Shown here in pieces: positions 17,405-27,226 of a stretch of 64,000 nucleotides of DNA. Source of the stretch: Citromicrobium bathyomarinum (GTDB taxonomy: Bacteria; Pseudomonadota; Alphaproteobacteria; Sphingomonadales; Sphingomonadaceae); assembly GCA_001306305.2 (NCBI GenBank), contig CP155577.1:1471501-1535500 (forward strand), written 5' to 3'. The position numbers and the translations under genes are program-made. Below the pieces are notes generated by a model. That model was not told the origin of the DNA. It searched no databases and saw nothing but the letters and a program-made list of their open reading frames with translations. How positions within the stretch are numbered: the stretch's first letter is position 1; every line of letters starts with the position of its first letter.

Positions 17405-17886
17405 TGGCCATCCCAAGCCCCAGCATCGTCCTCGTCAATCCGGAGATCGCCGGGAATACCGGCGCGGTCGGGCGTACCTGCGTGGCGCTCGACATGGAAC
17501 TGGTGCTGATCCACCCGCTTGGCTTCACGATCACCGATACGCGGCTGAAGCGGGCGGGGCTGGATTACTGGCAGCATATCCGGCTGGCGGAATTTCGCAG
17601 CTGGGAGGCGTTTTTTGAAGAGCGCAGCCCTCGCGCCGACCAGCTGTTCCTGTTCGAGGAATATGCTCCGCGCGATTTCTATCAGCCGGAATATCCGGAG
17701 GACGCCTATCTGGTGTTCGGGCGGGAGACCAAGGGGTTACCGCCCGAGATCGTGGAGGCGCATCGCGCACAGATGGTCAGCCTGCCGATGAAGAGCGACA
17801 AGGTGCGCTCGCTCAACCTCGCCAACACGGTCGCCGCCGCAGCCTATCAGGCCATGCGCGCGCGGTTTACTGGGTCTGGTTCGTAA
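17404..17886 (+). CDS. trmL: tRNA (cytidine/uridine-34 2'-O)-methyltransferase TrmL
   Basis: SPOUT-class methyltransferase that methylates the wobble ribose of certain tRNA-Leu using SAM. The 160 residues hold the three SPOUT motifs: NPEIAGNTGAVGRTC near the start, VFGRETKGLP in the middle, and RSLNLANTVAAAAYQ near the end, which build the knot. HPLGF and the GLDYWQH stretch are typical for TrmL. The last 20 bases overlap the 3' end of the convergent SH3-like gene. Confidence 0.95.
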   Translation: MAIPSPSIVLVNPEIAGNTGAVGRTCVALDMELVLIHPLGFTITDTRLKRAGLDYWQHIRLAEFRSWEAFFEERSPRADQLFLFEEYAPRDFYQPEYPEDAYLVFGRETKGLPPEIVEAHRAQMVSLPMKSDKVRSLNLANTVAAAAYQAMRARFTGSGS

Positions 17887-18640
17887 TCGTGTAGGTTGCG
17901 GTGCAGGTCCACGCGGCGTCGCCGGTCCCGGTTTCGCGGCAGCTGACCCGGTTGCCATCGGGACGCTGGCTGACCGGCTTGCCGTAATCGGTCTCCGCCT
18001 TCAGTGACATCCGCATCGACGCCACCACCTGGGTGGGGCCGGTCGCGCTCACCTGCACCATGCGGCTTTGCGGGGCGTCATCCTCGCCCTCGTAGGGCTC
18101 ATCGGAGTCCTGCGCACCGCTCGCATCGACATAGCGGCTGGCGACCCAGCCGGTCAGGCAGTCGCCCGAATAGGCGCGGGGGCTGCCGACCGAGTTCTCC
18201 AGCCCGCAGCGGTCATCCGCGGGCAGGGTGCCATCGCTCAGATACACGATCCCGAACCAGCCGCCCTGCCGGTCGCACAGGTAGAAGGGCGCGTCATCGC
18301 CCAGTTCATCGATCATGGTCGCATCGGCGCTGGGTGCTTCGCGCACGGCGAGGAAATCGTCAGCTCCGCGGGGCAGATTGGCAACCCTGCCGATCCGTTG
18401 GCACGCGCTCGCGAGCGGGCCGTCGCGCCCGATCCTGACCGCGAGTGCGGGCGGGGCCGTGCCCTCCGCCTCCGGGGTTTCCACCGCGTATGGATCCTGC
18501 GAGGAGATGATTGCGCTGTCGGTGGGCGCAGGTTCGGGCTCGCTGTCGGGCGAGCTGCGCTGACCGAGCAGGAAGGCGACTGCGCCGACCAGCAGCACGA
18601 CCAGCGCGATCAGCACGGCCATTGTTCGATTGATCTGCAT
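17867..18640 (-). CDS. Membrane-anchored SH3-like domain protein
   Basis: A 257-residue envelope protein of unknown role. Residues 1-30 contain one hydrophobic helix (MAVLIALVVLLVGAVAFLLG) followed by an acidic/proline-rich linker. A bacterial SH3-like domain occupies about residues 90-170, with DFLAVREAPSADA, the CDRQGGWFGIVYL strand and CLTGWVASRYVD. A Cys-containing beta-rich end (VSCRETGTGDAAWTCTATY) may hold a disulfide. Such SH3 modules often bind peptidoglycan (family knowledge). The start is taken at 18640 (MQINRTMAV); an upstream in-frame start adds nine residues. It is convergent with trmL. Confidence 0.8.
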   Translation of the reverse strand: MQINRTMAVLIALVVLLVGAVAFLLGQRSSPDSEPEPAPTDSAIISSQDPYAVETPEAEGTAPPALAVRIGRDGPLASACQRIGRVANLPRGADDFLAVREAPSADATMIDELGDDAPFYLCDRQGGWFGIVYLSDGTLPADDRCGLENSVGSPRAYSGDCLTGWVASRYVDASGAQDSDEPYEGEDDAPQSRMVQVSATGPTQVVASMRMSLKAETDYGKPVSQRPDGNRVSCRETGTGDAAWTCTATYTITNQTQ

Positions 18641-18735
18641 CCGGCACTCCGCGACACGACGCCGCATCGGCGGCAGCTCCTCGGGCCCTTCTAGCCACGA
18701 AATCGCGCCAACGGGAAGCCCCGGAAGGTGCCTGC

Positions 18736-18773
18736 AAAAAGGGCCCCGAACCCATCGGTCCGGAGCCCTTTTT
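18736..18773. terminator. Bidirectional terminator
   Basis: A run of five A at 18736-18740, a GC-rich imperfect inverted repeat at 18741-18768 (GGGCCCCGAACC against GGTCCGGAGCCC) and five T at 18769-18773. It sits 20 bases past the stop of the minus-strand gene at 18794-19099 and can serve that gene. Confidence 0.75.
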
Positions 18774-18793
18774 ATCTTCGCAAAAAGCGGGGC

Positions 18794-19099
18794 TTAGCCC
18801 TGCTTCTCGCCGGTCAGCGGCATGTCGCCGAAGGCGCCCGCGTTGACCTTGCCGGTCATCTGGTCGCCATTGACGGTGGCTTCGCAGTTGAGCTCCATCG
18901 GCATCGGGACGGTCATGTCCATCTTCCACTTGAGCGTGTCGCCATCGATGGTGCCGTCCTTCACGTCCATCGAGCCCATTCCGCCGGCCATCGAGCCGGT
19001 GAAGGTGTTGCCATCATCGCCCGGGACGACGGTGAAGGTGCCCTTCTGGTCGCCCATCGGGCTCTTGACGACGGTGTCATAGGTTCCGGCTACGGACAT
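18794..19099 (-). CDS. Small beta-rich protein, function unknown
   Basis: A 101-residue protein starting MSVAGTYDTVVKSPMGDQ, with AGGAG eight bases upstream. It reads as a series of short beta strands with turns (GTYD..., GTFTVVPGDDGNTFTGSM, GTIDGDTLKWKMDM, LNCEATVNGDQMTGKV), the pattern of small lipocalin-like or calycin-like barrels. There is one Cys and no signal peptide. Similar short proteins occur as conserved hypotheticals in sphingomonads (recollection, not checked). An upstream in-frame start at 19117 is less likely because the Shine-Dalgarno serves 19099. It is monocistronic with its own terminator. Confidence 0.75.
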   Translation of the reverse strand: MSVAGTYDTVVKSPMGDQKGTFTVVPGDDGNTFTGSMAGGMGSMDVKDGTIDGDTLKWKMDMTVPMPMELNCEATVNGDQMTGKVNAGAFGDMPLTGEKQG

Positions 19100-19169
19100 A
19101 AGCGTTACTCCTCTCACGTGTGTGGGTAGGACGGGCCATCGCCCGTACCTACATTCATGTCAATAAACG

Positions 19170-22010
19170 TTACTCGACCTCGATGGTTTCCACCGGCAGG
19201 CCGAGCTGGTCGAGCTGCGGGCGGACCTTTTCGGCATCGCCGACCACGACCCACACGAAGCCATCGGGGTTGATCGCCTTGCGTGCCGCAGCATTGAGGC
19301 TTTCGGCCGTCTGCGCGCGATACTTGTCTGCGAGCGTTTCGTAGTAGTCCATCGGGCGATCGAGCATGACGTTGCGCTGCATCGCGCCGAGCACCGCGCC
19401 CGAAGTCTCGAACTGGCCGGGAAGCTGGCGGATCTCGTTGTTGACGTTCCGGGTCAGCTCTTCCTCGGTCACACCACGGGTGGTGACGAATTCATCGACT
19501 TCGCGGATCATCTCCGCCAGCGCATCGCCTGTGCGGTCGGCCTGAACCGGTGCCTGGATGAAATAGGCGACCGCATTCTCGTCGAGCCGCGGTGCGCCAC
19601 GCACGCCATAGCTCCAGCCCTTGGTCTCGCGCAGGTTCATGTTGAGCCGGGCGAGGAAGTTGCCGCCCAGCGCGTTGTTGGCGTTGGTCAGGTCGACGAT
19701 CGACTCATCGCTCGAAGAGAACGGCGTGATCTCGCCGCCGACGATGAAGCTCTGCGGCGAATTGGGCCGGTTCACCAGCACGACCCGCGCCGATTCGGGC
19801 GCCGTGGCGAGCGAGCTGAAGTCTTTCTCGCCCTTCGGCGTCGCCGGAGCGGACCAGTTGCCGAACGCTTCGGTAAGGTCGGGCATGACCTCATCCAGCG
19901 AAAGGTTGGAAACGACGAAGATCGTCGCGTTGTCCGGGCGCAGCCAGGTCTGCTTGAAGTTCACCAGATCGTCGCGGGTCAGCGCGCCGACCGACTCGAC
20001 CGTGCCCGAGCCGCCATAGGGATTGTCTTTCCCGTAAACGAGCGGGGTGGCGACGTAGTAGGCCATGCCGCTGGGGCTCTTGAGAGCCTGCTGGATGCTG
20101 GTGACGGTCTGCGTGCGCACCCGCTCGAGCTCCTGCGGATCGAATGCAGGGTTACGCACCACATCGGCCAGCAGGTCGAGCGAGGGTTCGAGGTTGGCGC
20201 TCAGCGAAGAAAGCGTGAAGCTCGACCGGTCGACGCCGCCGCCGGTGCTGATGTTCGCACCGAGCCGCTCCTGCGCTTCGGCGAGTTCGCGCGAATTGAG
20301 GCTGGTGGTGCCTTCTTCCATCAGGCCCAGCGTCATGCCTTCGAGCCCACGCTTGTCGAGCGGGTCTGCCGCAGAGCCGGCATCGAAGCTGATCGTTACG
20401 CGGGTGGCAGGCACCGCGTCGCGCTGCGCGTAATAGACCTTGATGCCGTTGGGCAGCGCGGCTTCGGTCACGTCAGGGAAGTCGAGCGCGGTGAGCTGGG
20501 AAATTTCGGGTGCCGGGCGGGCCTTGGTCACCGTGATTTCGCTGGCTGCGGGCGCTGCCTCTTCCGCCGCGTCGTCGGTTGCAACGACGCTGGCGGCTTC
20601 TTCGTACTCGCCTTCGCGTTCGCCGGGTTCGAGCACCAGGGTCATCGCGGGGCGGGTCATCCACTTTTGCATCGCCGCCTTGACTTCAGCCGGGGTCAGC
20701 GTGGCGAGGATGTTCATCTGACGCTCGAAGAAACCGGGATCGCCGGCAAGCACTTCGCCCTGCGCCAGCGTGACCGCCTTGCCGCCGAAGCCGCCGACCT
20801 GTTCGAGCCCGCGGATCGTGCCGGCGAGGTTCGAGGTTGCTGCACGGCGCACTTCGTCTTCGGTCGGCCCGTTTTCGATGAAGTCGGCGAGGATCTCGTT
20901 CAGGCGCTTCTCAACCACGGCGGGATCGACGCCGGGCTTCACGGTCGCGCCGACGTCGAGGATGCCGACCCGCTGGAAGGCGTAGTTGCCCGCGTTGACG
21001 CTGATCGCGAGCTTTTCGTCACGGACCAGCGCATTGTCGAGCCGGCTGGAGGACAGCCCGCCGAGGATCTGCGCGCCGACGGACAGCGCGGTCAGATCGC
21101 GGTCCGTGATACCGGGGACGGAATAGTACTTGTCGATGCTGGTCGCAGCGACCTGGTCCTTCATGACCTTGCGGATGTCCTGCTTCAGAACGGGGACATC
21201 GGCCTCAGCCGGATTATTGACCGGGCCGCGCGGGATCGCGCCGAAATACTTCTCCACCAGCGGCTTCGCTTCGGCGGCGGAAATGTCACCCGCGAGCACC
21301 AGGGTCGCGTTGTTGGGGCCGTAATTGTCGCGGAACCACTTCTGCACGGTGTCCAGCGTGGCAGCGTCGAGATCGGCCATCGAACCGATCACGTTGTGGT
21401 CGTAGGGGTGCCCTTCGGGGTAGAGCGCCTTGATGATCTCGTAGAACACCAGGCCACCCGGCTGATTGTCGCCCTGACGCTTCTCGTTCTGGACGACGCC
21501 GCGCTGGTTATCGAGCTTTTCCTGGGTGATCGCGCCCAGCAGGTAACCCATGCGGTCGCTTTCCAGCCACAGCGCACGGTCCAGCGCGCCGGTCGGCACG
21601 GTCTGGAAATAGTTGGTGCGGTCGAAATTGGTGGTGCCGTTATAATCGGTCGCGCCCATTTCCTGCAGGTACTGGAAATAGTCGTTGGGCGCGTTTTCCG
21701 ACCCGTTGAACATCAGGTGTTCGAACAGGTGGGCAAAGCCGGTTTCGCCCTTGGGTTCGTCCTTGGAACCGACATTGTACCATACCGCCACGCCGACGAT
21801 CGGCGCCTTGCGGTCTTCGTGGACGATCACGGTCAGACCGTTGTCGAGTTCGAACTGGGTGTAGGGGATCGCGACCTGATCGACCAGATCGTCGAGCGGG
21901 GCAGCCTCGGCGCTCTCGGCATCCTGCGCGAAGGCCGGAGTTGCGACCAGAGCGGGTGTGGCAAGCGCGACCGCAAGCGCGGTCAGGCTGGTCTTGGTGG
22001 TACGAAGCAT
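19170..22010 (-). CDS. M16-family zinc metallopeptidase, two-domain
   Basis: Periplasmic peptidase related to pitrilysin and processing peptidases, 946 residues. The signal peptide ends ATPAFAQ (residues 1-29). The first M16 domain has the inverted zinc motif HLFEH at 94-98 and the third ligand Glu176 (in VVQNEKRQ), so it should be active. A linker rich in Ala/Glu (about 470-500) leads to a second M16 domain without a zinc motif, which is normal for the non-catalytic half. The ATG at 22010 has GGGGA upstream; an extension to 22055 is open but would bury the signal peptide. It follows the acylase gene by 77 bases on the same strand. Confidence 0.93.
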   Translation of the reverse strand: MLRTTKTSLTALAVALATPALVATPAFAQDAESAEAAPLDDLVDQVAIPYTQFELDNGLTVIVHEDRKAPIVGVAVWYNVGSKDEPKGETGFAHLFEHLMFNGSENAPNDYFQYLQEMGATDYNGTTNFDRTNYFQTVPTGALDRALWLESDRMGYLLGAITQEKLDNQRGVVQNEKRQGDNQPGGLVFYEIIKALYPEGHPYDHNVIGSMADLDAATLDTVQKWFRDNYGPNNATLVLAGDISAAEAKPLVEKYFGAIPRGPVNNPAEADVPVLKQDIRKVMKDQVAATSIDKYYSVPGITDRDLTALSVGAQILGGLSSSRLDNALVRDEKLAISVNAGNYAFQRVGILDVGATVKPGVDPAVVEKRLNEILADFIENGPTEDEVRRAATSNLAGTIRGLEQVGGFGGKAVTLAQGEVLAGDPGFFERQMNILATLTPAEVKAAMQKWMTRPAMTLVLEPGEREGEYEEAASVVATDDAAEEAAPAASEITVTKARPAPEISQLTALDFPDVTEAALPNGIKVYYAQRDAVPATRVTISFDAGSAADPLDKRGLEGMTLGLMEEGTTSLNSRELAEAQERLGANISTGGGVDRSSFTLSSLSANLEPSLDLLADVVRNPAFDPQELERVRTQTVTSIQQALKSPSGMAYYVATPLVYGKDNPYGGSGTVESVGALTRDDLVNFKQTWLRPDNATIFVVSNLSLDEVMPDLTEAFGNWSAPATPKGEKDFSSLATAPESARVVLVNRPNSPQSFIVGGEITPFSSSDESIVDLTNANNALGGNFLARLNMNLRETKGWSYGVRGAPRLDENAVAYFIQAPVQADRTGDALAEMIREVDEFVTTRGVTEEELTRNVNNEIRQLPGQFETSGAVLGAMQRNVMLDRPMDYYETLADKYRAQTAESLNAAARKAINPDGFVWVVVGDAEKVRPQLDQLGLPVETIEVE

Positions 22011-22087
22011 GTCTGTGTCCCCTAATTCGGAAAGAAGCAGTCTCGGCGAAATCAAAAGCCTGAAATCCGGTGGCTAAATAAGCACTT

Positions 22088-24316
22088 TCAGCGTTGGCTG
22101 GAAACCGTTTTGCGGCTGGTCGCGTGGGTCAAGGCGTCCTCCCGCCAGAAATGAACCGGTTTCAAGCGATGCTGGATGAACAGCGTTGCCTGATCGACGA
22201 AGTGCGGGCTGTCAGGCCGGGTGGTTGCCGCGCCGTATGGCTGGATCGAGCGCGAGGTTACGCGCTGGCCCGGCAGCCATTCGACCCACTGGATGAAGCT
22301 GTCGCCATGCTTGACCGACAGCCGCCCATCATCATCGACATTCCAGGTGGTCGAGGCGCGCAGCGTGTCCGATCCGCCGTCCAGCGGCAGATCGACATCG
22401 CCTTGCCGCAGACGCAGCAGTTCGCTCATCGGTGGGGTCAGGCTGCCGAAGTACTTCTGCAGGTGATCCTTCGATCGGCGCAGTTCCTCCGCCGCATCGG
22501 GCCAGGGCGATTTCTGGTAGCTCGACGCCATGAATTCGCGGACCATCAGCAGCGCGATCGCATCTGCGCGGCCGATATTGTCGGCGGTCAGATCCCATTC
22601 CAGCATCAGCCTGCGGGCCTCGGCGAGGTCGGGATGCTGCTTCGGGTCGATCGCGCGGACATCGTCCATCATTCGCTTGATATAGCCCGCATTCTCATAC
22701 GCGGTGTCGTACTTGATCCGCATCAGCGTATCGCTGTCGAGCCGGTCGGCCTCGCTCATCAACTTCCATGCGCGCAGCCCGCGATTGGTCATCTTGAGCT
22801 CGACCCCCATCAGCGGCGAGACGCTGTCGGGCGACAGGTCGCTGCCTTCGCCCGCGGCAAGGAACGGCGTGTTGTTGGCGTTCATCAGCCACCCGCTCGC
22901 CGGGTTGAGATATTGGGGCAGGGACGCGTAATCGACCGTGTCCTGCCAGATCAGCGCACTGTCGTCGCCGGGCAGCACGGTGCGCCAGTCGGGCCCCGCC
23001 TGTCGCTCGGGAATGGCGGCGTTGTAGACATAGGCGATATTGCCCTCGGCATCGCCGTAGATGAAGTTGGTCGAAGGGATCTGCCCGCGCGACAGGATGC
23101 CGTACCACTCATCATAGGTCTTCGCCTTGTTGAGCCGGTAATAGGCGTCGAGCTGGCCGATGCTGCCGATCCCGCCGTAACGGATGGCAAAGGCACCGTT
23201 GTCGTTCTTCACCACCGGCCCGTGCACGCTACGATAGACCGTGCGCCGGATCGGCAGGGTGAAGGGGCCGACGCGCACCGGCAGGGTGATGTCGGTCGCC
23301 TCCAGATCGCGCCACTTGCCGTCGAGGCGATAGCGGGTGCCGGAGTCGTCCAGTACCAGCTTGTAGATATCGATCATGTCGGGCGTATTGACCGTGTTGG
23401 TCCAGCCCAGCGTCTCGTTATGGCCGAGGAAGGGGAAGGGGCTGCCGGGGAAGTTGGCGCCCGCATAGTGCCATCCCTCGTCGCTCTGGACGATCAGTTC
23501 ATACCACGCGACCCCGCCGCGCCAGGGCTGGTGCGAATTGGAGACCAGGATGGTCGGCCCGCCCGACTTCTCCGGCGCGACAGCAAAGGCGTTGGAGCCT
23601 GCGTATTCCGCATCCTCCCCCATCGGGATCGGTCCGGCATCGGCCGTCTTGCGCGGCTCCGGCGCAGCATCGTCCATGATCCGGGGCGCATCGTCGATAG
23701 TCGAGGTGCCGCTCAGCGAAGGGCCGTATTCGGGTGGCAGCGGCTTGCCTTCGACCAGCGGGCCCAGATAGCGGTCGAGCCCGAAGAAGAACGGCTGGCG
23801 CAGCGCGAAGCCTGCGGCAATGTCGATCCCGTTGACCGGGAAAAGCTTGCCCAGCTTGATCTCGCCCGGATGATCGCGCGCGTAATCGTTGAGGCCGACT
23901 GCATAGGCGTCCAGCAGCGCGCGCGTATCCGCGGGCAGTTTGGGCCACTCGCGCTCCGCCGTCTCGCGCGCGCCGGTCAGGTGGTAGGCATAGTCGATAG
24001 CCGCGCCGTCCTGCCCAGCAATCGCGCCATAGCGCCCGCGGCTCATCGCGACGACATCCTGCAGGGTGGTGAAATCGTCTTCGGCATGCGCGATGGCGAC
24101 GCCATAGGCAACGTCGGCATCGGTTGTGCCGTAGACATGGGGCACGCCGAACTCGTCCCGCACGATCTGGGCGGTGTAGGTCCGGTCGCTGTCGGGAGCA
24201 TGGCCCTCGCGCGCGAAAAACGGCTCCCACGTCATCAGCCCGATTACCGCGATCAGCACGATCGCGAGCACGGCCAGGCCGAGGCCCCCCAGTACCTTCT
24301 TCATCCCGAATCCCAT
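22088..24316 (-). CDS. Penicillin-acylase-family Ntn hydrolase
   Basis: Amidase of the penicillin G acylase/AHL acylase superfamily, 742 residues, made as one chain that cleaves itself. Residues 7-30 form one hydrophobic segment that acts as anchor or uncleaved signal. The alpha part has DEFGVPHVYG and YGVAIAHAEDDF. The nucleophile is Ser241 in AGSNAFAV, where cleavage between Gly240 and Ser241 would free the beta chain. NSHQPWRGG and the GSPFPFLGHNETLGWTNT stretch are conserved pocket elements. The substrate (beta-lactam, acyl-homoserine lactone or another amide) cannot be told. ATG at 24304 (MKKVLGG) is an alternative start. It is divergent from clpB. Confidence 0.93.
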   Translation of the reverse strand: MGFGMKKVLGGLGLAVLAIVLIAVIGLMTWEPFFAREGHAPDSDRTYTAQIVRDEFGVPHVYGTTDADVAYGVAIAHAEDDFTTLQDVVAMSRGRYGAIAGQDGAAIDYAYHLTGARETAEREWPKLPADTRALLDAYAVGLNDYARDHPGEIKLGKLFPVNGIDIAAGFALRQPFFFGLDRYLGPLVEGKPLPPEYGPSLSGTSTIDDAPRIMDDAAPEPRKTADAGPIPMGEDAEYAGSNAFAVAPEKSGGPTILVSNSHQPWRGGVAWYELIVQSDEGWHYAGANFPGSPFPFLGHNETLGWTNTVNTPDMIDIYKLVLDDSGTRYRLDGKWRDLEATDITLPVRVGPFTLPIRRTVYRSVHGPVVKNDNGAFAIRYGGIGSIGQLDAYYRLNKAKTYDEWYGILSRGQIPSTNFIYGDAEGNIAYVYNAAIPERQAGPDWRTVLPGDDSALIWQDTVDYASLPQYLNPASGWLMNANNTPFLAAGEGSDLSPDSVSPLMGVELKMTNRGLRAWKLMSEADRLDSDTLMRIKYDTAYENAGYIKRMMDDVRAIDPKQHPDLAEARRLMLEWDLTADNIGRADAIALLMVREFMASSYQKSPWPDAAEELRRSKDHLQKYFGSLTPPMSELLRLRQGDVDLPLDGGSDTLRASTTWNVDDDGRLSVKHGDSFIQWVEWLPGQRVTSRSIQPYGAATTRPDSPHFVDQATLFIQHRLKPVHFWREDALTHATSRKTVSSQR

Positions 24317-24460
24317 CTTCTTTTTTAATTACTTGCTGCGGGACATGCGCGATTTCGATTGCATGTGGCAACCCTTCGCACCGGACTGTGCAGCCTCGTG
24401 TCGTTCGTCCCGCCGCGAGACCACGAGGTCGATCGACTATGCAAAAATTTGCAAGAGACC

Positions 24461-24488
24461 CTTACGTGGCCGGATGGCAACACTATTT
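24461..24488 (+). promoter_or_regulatory. Possible heat-shock (RpoH-type) promoter for clpB
   Basis: CTTACG at 24461-24466 and CTATTT at 24483-24488 are 16 bases apart, 30 bases before the clpB ATG. This resembles the alphaproteobacterial RpoH pattern (CTTG, then CYTATNT), with one mismatch in the first box. clpB is normally under heat-shock control, which makes the match plausible. It is weak evidence by eye. Confidence 0.3.
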
Positions 24489-24517
24489 CAGGGCGGCACG
24501 GAAAAAGGGGACCGCAC

Positions 24518-27097
24518 ATGAACCTCGAAAACTTTACCGACCGCGCGAAAGGCTTTCTCCAGTCCGCGCAGACCACCGCCATCCGCCTGAACCACCAGCG
24601 CATCACGCCGCTGCACATTCTCAAGGTGCTGCTCGACGATAGCGAGGGGATGGCTGCGGGGCTGGTCCAGCGCGCGGGCGGCGATCCGGTGAAGGCCGAA
24701 CAGCGCGTCGACGACGAACTGGGCCGCATCCCGGCGGTCAGCGGCAGCGGTGCACAGGCGAGCCCGGGGCTCGACAATGACTCGGTGCGCGTGCTCGACC
24801 AGGCGCAGCAGATCGCGGAAAAGTCCGGCGACAGCTTCGTCACCGTGGAGCGGCTGCTGGTCGCGCTGGCGCTCGCATCCAACAGCAAGGCGGGCGGCGT
24901 GCTCGCCGACGCAGGCGTCGATGCCAAGGCGCTGGAGCGCGCGATTGCCGACCTGCGCGGCGGACGCACCGCAGACAGCGCCAATGCCGAACAGGCTTAC
25001 GACGCAATGCAGAAATATGCCCGCGACCTGACCCAGGCGGCGCGCGATGGCAAGCTCGACCCCGTCATCGGCCGCGACGAGGAAATTCGCCGCACGGTGC
25101 AGATCCTCGCCCGGCGGACCAAGAACAACCCCGCGCTGATCGGCGAACCCGGCACCGGCAAGACCGCGATTGCCGAAGGGCTCGCGCTGCGCATCGCCAA
25201 TGGCGACGTTCCCGATAGCCTCAAGAACCGTACGCTGATGGCGCTCGACATGGGCGCGCTGATTGCGGGCGCGAAATATCGCGGCGAGTTCGAGGAACGG
25301 CTCAAGGCCGTGCTCGACGAGGTGAAGGGCTCCGACGGGCAGATCATCCTGTTCATCGACGAGATGCACACGCTGATCGGGGCAGGGGCCTCCGAAGGCA
25401 GCATGGACGCGTCCAACCTCCTGAAACCGGCGCTTTCGCGGGGCGAGCTGCACTGCATCGGCGCGACCACGCTCGACGAATACCAGAAATACGTCGAGAA
25501 GGACCCGGCGCTGCAGCGGCGTTTCCAGCCGGTCTATATCGAGGAACCCAGCGTCGAGGATACGATCAGCATCCTGCGCGGGATCAAGGAAAAGTACGAG
25601 CTGCACCACGGCGTACGGATAACCGACGGCGCGATCGTCGCCGCGGCGCAGCTTTCCAACCGCTACATCCAGAACCGCTTCATGCCCGACAAGGCGATCG
25701 ATCTGATGGACGAAGCGGCGAGCCGCATCCGGATGGAGGTGGAGAGCAAGCCCGAGGAGATCGAAAATCTCGACCGGCGGATCATCCAGCTCAAGATCGA
25801 AGAGCAGGCGCTCGCCAAGGAAAGCGACGATGCGAGCAAGGAACGGCTCGAAAACCTGCGCGAAGACCTCGCCAATCTGGAACAGCGTTCGTCCGAACTG
25901 ACCACTCGCTGGCAGGGAGAGCGTGACAAGATCCATGCCGAAGCGCGGATCAAGGAAGATCTCGACGCGGCGCGGCTGGAGCTGGAGCAGGCGCAGCGCG
26001 CGGGCGACCTCGCCAAGGCGGGCGAGCTCCAATACGGGCGCATCCCAGAGCTTGAGAACAAGCTCAAGGAAGCCGAAGGCCACACTGCCAACGCGCTGCT
26101 GCGCGAGGAAGTGACCGAAGAGGATATCGCGGGCGTCGTCGCGCGCTGGACGGGCATCCCGGTGGACCGGATGCTTGAAGGCGAGCGCGACAAGCTTCTG
26201 AAGATGGAAGAAGTGCTGGGCAAGCGCGTGATCGGGCAGGAGGCTGCGGTCGAGGCGGTGTCCAAAGCCGTGCGCCGCGCGCGTGCAGGCCTCAAGGACC
26301 CGGGCCGTCCGCTCGGCAGCTTCCTGTTCCTCGGCCCCACCGGCGTCGGCAAGACCGAGCTGACCAAGGCGCTCGCCCAGTTCCTGTTCGACGACGACAA
26401 CGCGATGGTCCGCATCGACATGAGCGAATTCATGGAGAAGCACGCGGTCGCGCGTCTGATCGGCGCACCTCCGGGCTATGTCGGCTATGAAGAAGGCGGC
26501 GTGCTGACCGAAAGCGTGCGGCGCAGGCCCTATCAGGTCGTGCTGTTCGACGAGGTCGAGAAGGCGCACTCCGACGTCTTCAACGTGCTGCTGCAGGTGC
26601 TCGACGATGGCCGCCTTACGGACGGACAGGGCAGAGTGGTGGACTTCTCCAACACGCTGATCATCCTGACGTCGAACCTGGGCAGCCAGTACCTGTCGAA
26701 CATGACCGACGATCAGCAGGTCAGCGATGTCGAGCCGCAGGTGATGGACGTGGTGCGCGGGCATTTCCGCCCCGAATTCCTCAACCGGCTGGACGAGATC
26801 ATCCTGTTCCACCGCCTGAGCATGGAAAACATGGCACCGATCGTCGAACTCCAGGTGGCGCGCGTCCAGAAACTGCTCGCCGACCGCAAGATCGAGCTCG
26901 AACTGACCGATGCGGCGAAGCGCTGGCTGGGTCGGGTCGGATATGATCCGGTCTATGGGGCGCGTCCGCTCAAGCGCGCGGTCCAGCGCTACGTACAGGA
27001 CCCGCTCGCCGAGAGACTGCTGCAGGGCGAGATTCCCGACGGCAGCACTGTCAAGATCGACGAGGGCGATGGCGAACTGGCGATTTCAGTCGATTGA
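24518..27097 (+). CDS. clpB: ATP-dependent disaggregase ClpB
   Basis: Cytoplasmic hexameric AAA+ chaperone that pulls proteins out of aggregates with DnaK. In its 859 residues it has the Clp N-domain (1-145), Walker A1 GEPGTGKT at 209-216, the [14 protein letters not shown] Walker B1, the coiled-coil M domain (about 410-530), Walker A2 in [13 protein letters not shown], and the [14 protein letters not shown] Walker B2. The C-terminal [20 protein letters not shown] is also standard. The true start is ATG 24518 ([13 protein letters not shown]); an open frame from 24359 is not part of it. The absence of a ClpP-binding tripeptide loop is expected for ClpB. Confidence 0.98.
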   Translation: MNLENFTDRAKGFLQSAQTTAIRLNHQRITPLHILKVLLDDSEGMAAGLVQRAGGDPVKAEQRVDDELGRIPAVSGSGAQASPGLDNDSVRVLDQAQQIAEKSGDSFVTVERLLVALALASNSKAGGVLADAGVDAKALERAIADLRGGRTADSANAEQAYDAMQKYARDLTQAARDGKLDPVIGRDEEIRRTVQILARRTKNNPALIGEPGTGKTAIAEGLALRIANGDVPDSLKNRTLMALDMGALIAGAKYRGEFEERLKAVLDEVKGSDGQIILFIDEMHTLIGAGASEGSMDASNLLKPALSRGELHCIGATTLDEYQKYVEKDPALQRRFQPVYIEEPSVEDTISILRGIKEKYELHHGVRITDGAIVAAAQLSNRYIQNRFMPDKAIDLMDEAASRIRMEVESKPEEIENLDRRIIQLKIEEQALAKESDDASKERLENLREDLANLEQRSSELTTRWQGERDKIHAEARIKEDLDAARLELEQAQRAGDLAKAGELQYGRIPELENKLKEAEGHTANALLREEVTEEDIAGVVARWTGIPVDRMLEGERDKLLKMEEVLGKRVIGQEAAVEAVSKAVRRARAGLKDPGRPLGSFLFLGPTGVGKTELTKALAQFLFDDDNAMVRIDMSEFMEKHAVARLIGAPPGYVGYEEGGVLTESVRRRPYQVVLFDEVEKAHSDVFNVLLQVLDDGRLTDGQGRVVDFSNTLIILTSNLGSQYLSNMTDDQQVSDVEPQVMDVVRGHFRPEFLNRLDEIILFHRLSMENMAPIVELQVARVQKLLADRKIELELTDAAKRWLGRVGYDPVYGARPLKRAVQRYVQDPLAERLLQGEIPDGSTVKIDEGDGELAISVD

Positions 27098-27180
27098 TTG
27101 CGCATTTCGTAAGCCTTCGTACCTGAGCGACTTCCCCAAGGGATTGAGCCGCATCAAGGATGGCGCGCGCTGTCCATAGC

Positions 27181-27219
27181 CTCTCCTCCTGCCGGGCATT
27201 TCGTCCGGTGAGAGGAGAG
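27181..27219 (+). promoter_or_regulatory. Hairpin that sequesters a Shine-Dalgarno
   Basis: CTCTCCTC at 27181-27188 is perfectly complementary to GAGGAGAG at 27212-27219, which is the ribosome binding site of the gene starting at 27227. The stem continues inward with CCGG at 27192-27195 pairing with CCGG at 27205-27208, around a nine-base loop. Folded, it would block translation. Its position before a secreted small protein and just downstream of clpB suggests a thermosensor or other translational switch (inference). Confidence 0.55.
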
Positions 27220-27226
27220 CAATGTC

